DNA from: Prevotella sp. UBA3288
GTDB lineage: Bacteria; Bacteroidota; Bacteroidia; Bacteroidales; Bacteroidaceae
Direction: 5' to 3'
DNA length: 16,986 bases
NCBI GenBank assembly: GCA_002361655.1
Contig: DETM01000050.1
Span: 5,568-22,553, forward strand
Below the pieces are notes generated by a model. It did not search any database and was not told the origin of the DNA. It saw only the letters and a list, made by a program, of their open reading frames with translations. Every line of letters starts with the position of its first letter. Within the stretch, counting starts at the first letter, position 1. Position numbers and translations under genes: made by a program. Below are positions 12,087 to 16,986 of the stretch, in pieces.

Positions 12087-12969
12087 TTAGTCCCACGACC
12101 ACGCCAATCATGATACGGTGAGAGAGCACATGGCGCTTCAGGTTGTTGACTTTCAGTTGGTCGTAGTCGCCCAGATAGCCTAATGACAGCGACAGTCTGT
12201 CTGAGCAATGCCATATTGCGGTCAGTTGCTGGCGGAACGAGGGTGCTGAGACAAAGGTCGTAGGCACCGCGTTGTGGTCGTAGTTGCCTTTAGAGAATAT
12301 CTCGTAGTACGACTGACCGTAGTTGGGTGAGAATACCACGCCCAGCAGTGGCAGGTCGATGGCATAGCGTAAGGTGAATCGCCGCAGGTGGTACATCGTG
12401 ATGGCCGAAGGACAGAGTTGTAGTCCCAGTCGGGCCTGAGCGGGATTGTTGCCGTTGCGGGTGTTGTATATGAATCCCAGTCCGATGTCGGCCAGTCCGC
12501 CGGCCTGCAGTGTCCAGCGGTCGCCATAGAGATGCCAGCCATAATAGCGTCCGAAGGACAGGTGGTAGGCCCCTTCCAGTTCGGTGCCGTCCTTGGAGCG
12601 ATCTTTATTGGTGGACAGGTTGACCATGTGCTGCCACAGGGTGGTCCACCGGCTGTCGGCCTTGCCCGCCATGTTGGAACTCATGAAGGTGATGCCCGTG
12701 CCGCTGAATTTCTCCTGCGACAGATAGGTGTCGAGGATATGCGTCGGTCCGACGCCGAGTTGGTAGTGCTGGTAGGAGCGCATGGCGGTGAGGGCATCCC
12801 CTTGCGCAGAAAGCGGTAGCGTGCTCTCTTGTGAGAGGGGGCTCTCTTGTGAGCGGGCGCTCTCTTGTGAGCGGGTGCTCTCTTGTGCAGATAGCGGTAG
12901 GACACCGGCTGTCAGTAGCCAGCACGCTACGGCCATCAGCCGTTGTCTGATGCCCCTCGGCTTACACAT
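12076..12969 (-). CDS. DUF3316-like predicted outer-membrane beta-barrel protein
   Basis: Function unknown; 297 residues. A signal peptide (basic start, hydrophobic core to about 26) ends LPLSA-Q. A low-complexity region of QES repeats (about 29-56) follows, then a sequence with alternating hydrophobic and aromatic residues typical of beta-barrel strands (e.g. [40 protein letters not shown]) and a terminal strand [11 protein letters not shown]. The DUF3316 name is from memory of Bacteroidales proteins with this pattern. Its ATG overlaps the parC stop by 8 nt, so translation is likely coupled. The gene ends inside the 30-bp tandem repeat. Odd: LPLSAQ occurs twice, on both sides of the repeat array, so the signal-peptidase region appears duplicated. 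The topoisomerase neighbour gives no clear hint of its job. Confidence 0.82.
   Translation of the reverse strand: MCKPRGIRQRLMAVACWLLTAGVLPLSAQESTRSQESARSQESPLSQESTLPLSAQGDALTAMRSYQHYQLGVGPTHILDTYLSQEKFSGTGITFMSSNMAGKADSRWTTLWQHMVNLSTNKDRSKDGTELEGAYHLSFGRYYGWHLYGDRWTLQAGGLADIGLGFIYNTRNGNNPAQARLGLQLCPSAITMYHLRRFTLRYAIDLPLLGVVFSPNYGQSYYEIFSKGNYDHNAVPTTFVSAPSFRQQLTAIWHCSDRLSLSLGYLGDYDQLKVNNLKRHVLSHRIMIGVVVGLNDK
12801..12901 (-). repeat. 18-bp tandem array (4 units) flanked by a 19-bp direct repeat
   Basis: Units sharing GCTCTCTTGTG lie at 12821-12838, 12839-12856, 12857-12874 and 12875-12892, encoding 6-residue repeats of the type QESxxS. Related copies of CTTGYGCAGAWAGCGGTAG flank them (12801-12819 and 12882-12900); each encodes LPLSAQ. 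All unit lengths keep the frame. Confidence 0.85.
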
Positions 12970-15769
12970 CGTCGAACAGTCTGAGTTGTCCGGTCATCTC
13001 GTCGATGATCTGTTGTTGACTCTTGCCGGCGTCGGGGTCGAGATTTTCCGGAGATTCCGGAGATTCCGGAGATTCCGGATTGCCCGGATTGTCCGGATTG
13101 TCCGGATTGTCTGGATTGTCTGGATTGTCCGGCTCTTCCGGGAAACGGACTGGCTCCAGTTCGACGATGCTCTCTATCTGCCAGGTGCTGATACGCTTGC
13201 CCTTGGCCTTGAAGCCCTTGACGGCGATGAACTGTTCGGCATCGATATCCTCGGAACCGCGATACTCGTCGGCACCGCCATAAGTGACACGTATAAGCGG
13301 GTAGACGACATCAGTCAGGAGCACCAGCATGGACTGTGCGTTCTCGCCGAGGAAGTTCTGCTTGCGCTTGTTGGCCTCCATCAGGAAGCGCTTCATATAG
13401 GGGTATCCCTGGTTGTCGGCGTCGAAGAGCACTGCTGTCCACACCTTGTCCGGCTGGAACTTCTCGATGCGAATGATATTCTCCTCGTAGTGGTTGTTGA
13501 CGTCGAAGTTGGTTAGGTAGAAGTCGCCGTTCTTCAGAATGACCAGAATCTGTTCGTCGTCGAAGAACTCGCCCAACAGCCGTCCGTGCTCATCGTAGTT
13601 CAGACGGTTGATGTCAGGGTCGAACCATACCTTACGGCCGCCCAGCGTAGAGTGGCCTTGGCTCTTGAGCGTGATGCGGTGGACGGGGAACTTCGTGAGC
13701 AGGTTGCCTTTGGCCGAGCGGCCCTTGATGTCGATATTGGCAAACGACCGTTCGAGGAAGAGGCTCATCCGTGGATGGGCAGCCTGGATGGATGGGTCGA
13801 GCGTCACCTTGATGACCTCTGCCTCGCCATTGGGATTGGCGGTGAAGTAGAGCACCTTGGTGCCGGGTGTGCCCATCGTGGTGTCTACCTCACGGTCGCG
13901 GGTGATGCCGGTGACATTGAAGCGCTTCATATAGCAGGGGCCTTGTCGGCCGTCGCGATACACCATATTATATATAGTACGCTTGTCGTTCTTCTTGAAC
14001 ACGCCCAGATGCATCACGTTCTTGCCAACGAAAAGTTTCTCGGCCACACGTACCACCTTGAACTTTCCGTCCTTGTAGAAGATGATGACATCGTCGATGT
14101 CGGAGCAGTTGCACACAAACTCGTCCTTCTTCAGTCCGGTGCCGATGAAGCCCTCCTGACGGTTGATGTACAGTTTCTGGTTGGCCTCGACCACCTTGGT
14201 GGCCTCGATGGTGTCGAAATTGCGAATCTCGGTCAGCCGCGGATGATCCTTGCCGTATTTGTCCTTGAGGAACTGGAACCAGTCGGCAGTCACTTCCACG
14301 AGGTTGTTCAGGTCGCGGTCGATCTGTTCGATCTCTGCCTGGATGCGGGCCATCAGTTCGTCGGCTTTCTCCTTGTTGAATTTCAGGATGCGCTGCATCT
14401 TGATCTCCAGCAGCCGCAGGATGTCGTCCTTGGTCACCTCGCGTACCATCTGGGGGTAGAAGGGCGTCAGCCGGTTGTCGATATGCTCGCACACCTTATC
14501 TACATTGGGGGCCTCTTCGAACTTTTTATCCTTATAGATGCGCTCCTCGATGAAGATCTTCTCCAGCGAGCAGAAGTGCAGTTGTTCCAGCAGTTCGTCC
14601 TTGCGTATCTCTAGTTCCTGACGGATGAGATCCTTGGTGCGTTCGGTGCTGTGTATGAGCACGTCGCTGACGGTAAGGAACTGTGGCTTCTCGTCCTTGA
14701 TGACGCAGCAGTTGGGCGAGATGTTGATTTCGCAGTCGGTGAAGGCATAAAGGGCGTCGAGTGTCTTGTCGGACGATACGCCGGGTGCGAGATGGATCTG
14801 TATCTCCACCTGTGCCGATGTGAGGTCGGTCACATTGCGCGCTTTAATCTTGCCTTTCTCGATGGCTTTGGTGATGCTTTCGCAGACGGTGCTGACGGTT
14901 TTCGAGAACGGCAGGTCGCGTATGACCAGTGTCTTCTGGTCGAGTTTCTCGATTTTGGCACGTACTTTCAGTACACCGCCACGCTGGCCGTCATTATATT
15001 TCGACACGTCGATGCTGCCGCCGGTCTGGAAGTCAGGGTAGAGGTGGAACTCCTCGCCGTGCAGGTATTTTATGGCGGCATCGCAGATGTCGTTGAAGTT
15101 GTGAGGCAGGATTTTCGACGACAGACCAACGGCGATGCCTTCTGCTCCCTGTGCCAGCAGGAGTGGGAACTTCACGGGCAGGGTGATAGGCTCCTTGTTG
15201 CGGCCGTCGTAGGAGAGTTGCCACTCCGTGGTTTTGGGGTTGAAGACTGTGTCGAGGGCGAATTTCGAAAGTCGCGCCTCGATATATCGCGGTGCGGCGG
15301 CGCGGTCGCCGGTGAGGATGTTGCCCCAGTTGCCCTGCGTATCGACCAGCAGGTCTTTCTGTCCCAGTTGCACCAAGGCGTCGCCGATAGAGGCATCGCC
15401 GTGGGGGTGGAACTGCATGGTGTGACCCACGATGTTGGCCACCTTGTTGTAGCGTCCGTCGTCCATGCGCTTCATTGAGTGAAGGATGCGGCGTTGTACG
15501 GGCTTCAGACCGTCCTCAATGTGCGGTACGGCACGCTCGAGAATGACGTATGAGGCATAGTCGAGGAACCAGTTCTGGTACATGCCGCTCAGGTGGTGCA
15601 CCGCCGAGGCATCGAAACGGTTTACAGGTTTATAGTCGGAGTGGGCCTCGGTAGTTGGGTCATCGGGGTCTTGGGCCTTCTGAGGCTTCTGGGGCTCCAG
15701 AGAATCCTGGGGCTCCAGTCCTGTTTCTTGTTCCTCGATATGCTCGTCGTTTCTTATTTCGTCGTCCAT
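12962..15769 (-). CDS. parC: DNA topoisomerase IV subunit A
   Basis: Type IIA topoisomerase A subunit that breaks and rejoins both DNA strands, separating daughter chromosomes together with ParE (not in this window). 935 residues. After an acidic Pro/Gln-rich N-terminal extension (about 1-50) comes the breakage-reunion domain: [20 protein letters not shown] (76-95), [12 protein letters not shown] (121-132), and [12 protein letters not shown] with the DNA-linking tyrosine Y162. A coiled-coil region lies at about 430-500 and a C-terminal DNA-wrapping domain at about 540-860. No GyrA box (QRRGGRG) is seen, which favours ParC over GyrA. The C-terminal ~65 residues are a low-complexity NPD/PES repeat tail ending [10 protein letters not shown]. 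The gene follows the kinase-like gene by 39 nt and overlaps the DUF3316 start by 8 nt. The quinolone-critical serine position holds Ala (A126), as I recall for ParC of this phylum. Confidence 0.94.
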   Translation of the reverse strand: MDDEIRNDEHIEEQETGLEPQDSLEPQKPQKAQDPDDPTTEAHSDYKPVNRFDASAVHHLSGMYQNWFLDYASYVILERAVPHIEDGLKPVQRRILHSMKRMDDGRYNKVANIVGHTMQFHPHGDASIGDALVQLGQKDLLVDTQGNWGNILTGDRAAAPRYIEARLSKFALDTVFNPKTTEWQLSYDGRNKEPITLPVKFPLLLAQGAEGIAVGLSSKILPHNFNDICDAAIKYLHGEEFHLYPDFQTGGSIDVSKYNDGQRGGVLKVRAKIEKLDQKTLVIRDLPFSKTVSTVCESITKAIEKGKIKARNVTDLTSAQVEIQIHLAPGVSSDKTLDALYAFTDCEINISPNCCVIKDEKPQFLTVSDVLIHSTERTKDLIRQELEIRKDELLEQLHFCSLEKIFIEERIYKDKKFEEAPNVDKVCEHIDNRLTPFYPQMVREVTKDDILRLLEIKMQRILKFNKEKADELMARIQAEIEQIDRDLNNLVEVTADWFQFLKDKYGKDHPRLTEIRNFDTIEATKVVEANQKLYINRQEGFIGTGLKKDEFVCNCSDIDDVIIFYKDGKFKVVRVAEKLFVGKNVMHLGVFKKNDKRTIYNMVYRDGRQGPCYMKRFNVTGITRDREVDTTMGTPGTKVLYFTANPNGEAEVIKVTLDPSIQAAHPRMSLFLERSFANIDIKGRSAKGNLLTKFPVHRITLKSQGHSTLGGRKVWFDPDINRLNYDEHGRLLGEFFDDEQILVILKNGDFYLTNFDVNNHYEENIIRIEKFQPDKVWTAVLFDADNQGYPYMKRFLMEANKRKQNFLGENAQSMLVLLTDVVYPLIRVTYGGADEYRGSEDIDAEQFIAVKGFKAKGKRISTWQIESIVELEPVRFPEEPDNPDNPDNPDNPDNPGNPESPESPESPENLDPDAGKSQQQIIDEMTGQLRLFDDV
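13051..13131 (-). repeat. 9-bp tandem array (9 units) in the parC tail
   Basis: Three GAGATTCCG units (13051-13077) are followed by six GATTGTCCG-like units (13078-13131). On the coding strand they give (N-P-D)n then (P-E-S)n near the C-terminus. All units keep the frame, so copy-number change would alter only tail length. Confidence 0.9.
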
Positions 15770-15808
15770 TGGGCTTATTCTGTATGGAGGGTTATATGCT
15801 GCAGAGAC

Positions 15809-16462
15809 TTATTTGCTGCTGTCGTAGATATAGTTGAGAATCAGGTTGAGCACCTGCTCCGTGGTGTGGCCATCCATGGCGATGACCAGTTGGTAGTTGT
15901 GGGCATCGTAGCGCGACGTGCCAGTGAAGCGGTGGATATACTGCTCGCGCCCCTTGTCCACCTCGTCGATGATGGTCTGTGCCTCCTTGCGGCTGATGTC
16001 CTGCTTCTTCATCAGGCGGTCCAGGCGGTAGTCCATCGAAGCCGTGATGAGGATGTTCAGGTGGTTGGGATGGTCGCGGAAGATGTGGAAGGCGCTGCGG
16101 CCTGCAATGACGCACGACCCTTCTTTGGCGATGCCTTCCAGAATCTGCGTCTCGGTGTGGTACATATCCTCGGTCAGCATCGAGTCGGGCAGAAAGCCGG
16201 GCAGGTTGTAGTTGGGCGTGACGCGGATGGTCTCAAACGTCGGCACCAGCATCTGCTGGAAGTCGGTCCACCAGTTGCTCTTCTTGGCTTTCAGACGCTC
16301 TATCTCCTCAGTGTTCAGTGAGAATTTCTCCTGCAGGGCCTTGATGACGGCCTTGTCGTAGAAAGGCACTCCCAGCCGTTCGGCCAGTTGCTGCCCCACG
16401 GTTCGCCCGCCGCTGCCCAGTTCGCGATTCACGGTGATGACAAATTGCTCGTTCCTATTCAT
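15809..16462 (-). CDS. Cytidylate kinase-like protein (AAA_26 family)
   Basis: P-loop kinase-like protein of 217 residues, probably a nucleoside-monophosphate-kinase relative; the substrate is not established. Seen: FVITVNRELGSGGRTVGQQL (7-26), where GSGGRTVG replaces the classical Walker A; GVPFYDKAVIKAL (31-43); SCVIAGRSAFHIF (about 115-127), typical of this family; then DRLMKKQDISRKEAQ and DKGREQYIHRFTG, a lid-like basic region. True Cmk has a different N-terminal P-loop, so this should not be called cmk. It heads the cluster: its stop is 39 nt before parC. The start at 16462 gives a complete first strand. A -7 box lies about 20 nt upstream. Confidence 0.88.
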   Translation of the reverse strand: MNRNEQFVITVNRELGSGGRTVGQQLAERLGVPFYDKAVIKALQEKFSLNTEEIERLKAKKSNWWTDFQQMLVPTFETIRVTPNYNLPGFLPDSMLTEDMYHTETQILEGIAKEGSCVIAGRSAFHIFRDHPNHLNILITASMDYRLDRLMKKQDISRKEAQTIIDEVDKGREQYIHRFTGTSRYDAHNYQLVIAMDGHTTEQVLNLILNYIYDSSK

Positions 16463-16481
16463 AGTTGTGGGTTTGTGGGTG

Positions 16482-16489
16482 CAAAGTTA
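16482..16489 (-). promoter_or_regulatory. -7 box for the kinase-like/parC cluster
   Basis: The (-) strand reads TAACTTTG, matching TAnnTTTG, about 20 nt before the ATG at 16462. The nearest TTTG (16517-16514) is 24 nt away, longer than usual, so the upstream half is weak. Confidence 0.55.
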
Positions 16490-16520
16490 TAATTTTTTTT
16501 GTAGGAAAAGGCGCAAAAGG

Positions 16521-16540
16521 AGTTAAAGGGAGTTAAAGGA
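16521..16540. repeat. 10-bp tandem repeat AGTTAAAGGG / AGTTAAAGGA
   Basis: Two adjacent copies, with a partial GCAAAAGG-like copy before them, between the divergent promoters. CTTTAACTCC-type runs like this are, from memory, a recurrent short repeat in Bacteroidales intergenic DNA. Confidence 0.55.
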
Positions 16541-16586
16541 TGGCAGATTAGATATTAAAAGAGGTGGTGGAAACCGCAAAATGTTG

Positions 16587-16594
16587 TACCTTTG
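16587..16594 (+). promoter_or_regulatory. -7 box for glycyl-tRNA synthetase
   Basis: TACCTTTG matches TAnnTTTG, about 50 nt before the ATG at 16644. No clear TTTG is present 19-21 nt upstream. The leader is very A-rich, which could help ribosome loading in this phylum. Confidence 0.6.
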
Positions 16595-16643
16595 CAGCCA
16601 ATAATGGCAGAAAACAAGAATCAATAAAAATAATAAAAATATT

Positions 16644-16986
16644 ATGGCACAAGAAGACGTATTTAAGAAAATTGTATCACATTGTAAAGAATATGGGTTC
16701 GTATTCCCCTCAAGCGACATCTACGATGGACTGGCCGCTGTCTACGACTATGGACAGAACGGCGTGGAACTGAAGAACAACATCAAGGAATACTGGTGGA
16801 AATCGATGGTGCTGCTCCACGACAACATCGTGGGCATCGACTCGGCCATCTTCATGCACCCCACCATCTGGAAGGCCAGCGGCCACGTGGATGCTTTCAA
16901 CGACCCCCTGATCGACAACCGTGACTCGAAGAAGCGCTATCGCGCCGACGTGCTCATCGAAGACCAGATAGCCAAGTATGACGAGA
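16644..16986 (+). CDS. glyS: Glycyl-tRNA synthetase, homodimeric class II type (partial, 5' part)
   Basis: Charges tRNA-Gly with glycine in the cytoplasm. Only the first 114 codons lie in the window and the frame runs off the right edge. Translation from the ATG at 16644 begins MAQEDVFKKIVSHCKEYGFV. It continues with SSDIYDGLAAVYDYGQNGVE, then LKNNIKEYWWKSMV, then NIVGIDSAIFMHPTIWKASG and HVDAFNDPLIDNRDSKKRYR. This is the highly conserved N-terminus of the eukaryote-type/homodimeric bacterial GlyRS, unlike the alpha2beta2 enzyme of E. coli. The gene is divergent from the kinase-like/parC cluster, with 181 nt between the starts. Confidence 0.95.
   Translation, partial: MAQEDVFKKIVSHCKEYGFVFPSSDIYDGLAAVYDYGQNGVELKNNIKEYWWKSMVLLHDNIVGIDSAIFMHPTIWKASGHVDAFNDPLIDNRDSKKRYRADVLIEDQIAKYDE

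Noticed and set aside
13051..13131. Short regular repeats considered as a CRISPR array
   Set aside because: The units are 9 bp with no spacers, lie in the parC frame and encode a regular amino-acid tail; no cas genes are present.
13586..14614. 342-codon open frame antisense to parC
   Set aside because: Opposite-strand shadow with biased composition. parC is unambiguous in this stretch.

Overview
The window looks like chromosomal DNA of a GC-rich Bacteroidales bacterium, most likely Prevotella or a close relative. The evidence is the set of protein families (PorE-like OmpA lipoprotein, DUF3316 barrel, DUF6249/DUF5056-type sigma-factor neighbours, LRR_5 kinase), promoters of the Bacteroidetes type (-7 box TAnnTTTG, often with TTTG/TTG about 20 nt upstream), weak Shine-Dalgarno sequences, and short AT-rich or GC-rich dispersed-type repeats. 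No phage, transposase, CRISPR, rRNA or tRNA was seen. Genes fill nearly the whole window and no gene-free stretch exceeds 300 bases.

Layout. (1) 51-1256 (-): RsmB/NOP-type rRNA m5C methyltransferase, divergent from (2) a three-gene (+) module at 1364-3047: membrane protein, ECF sigma factor, small membrane protein. That module runs tail-to-tail, with a 56-nt antisense overlap, into (3) a (-) cluster at 2992-8876, transcribed topB, then a Ser/Thr kinase with an outside LRR_5 domain, then a PorE-like lipoprotein. (4) 9052-10986 (+): FlaA1/WbpM/CapD-type sugar-nucleotide dehydratase/epimerase, divergent from topB. (5) A (-) cluster at 10996-16462, transcribed cytidylate-kinase-like protein, parC, DUF3316 protein, S41 peptidase lipoprotein. 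(6) 16644 to the window end (+): start of glycyl-tRNA synthetase, divergent from the kinase-like gene.

Functional themes: DNA topology (topB, parC), translation (rRNA methyltransferase, GlyRS), envelope and surface (PorE-like, sugar-nucleotide enzyme, DUF3316 barrel, S41 lipoprotein) and signalling (ECF sigma module, kinase). The gene content is mostly ordinary housekeeping.

The unusual signal lies in small-scale structure. Related short repeats sit in frame inside conserved genes: a GC-rich element in both the sigma-factor linker and a TopB insertion, and GTAAAT repeats directly before the SAM-binding motif of the methyltransferase. Six of the thirteen genes carry in-frame minisatellites in linkers or tails. 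A 30-bp tandem repeat built of ATGA heptamers supplies both the end of one gene and the leader or alternative start of the next. An 11-bp perfect inverted repeat brackets the start codon of the PorE-like gene. The rRNA methyltransferase and the sigma module are divided by two mirror-image -7 boxes 12 bp apart.
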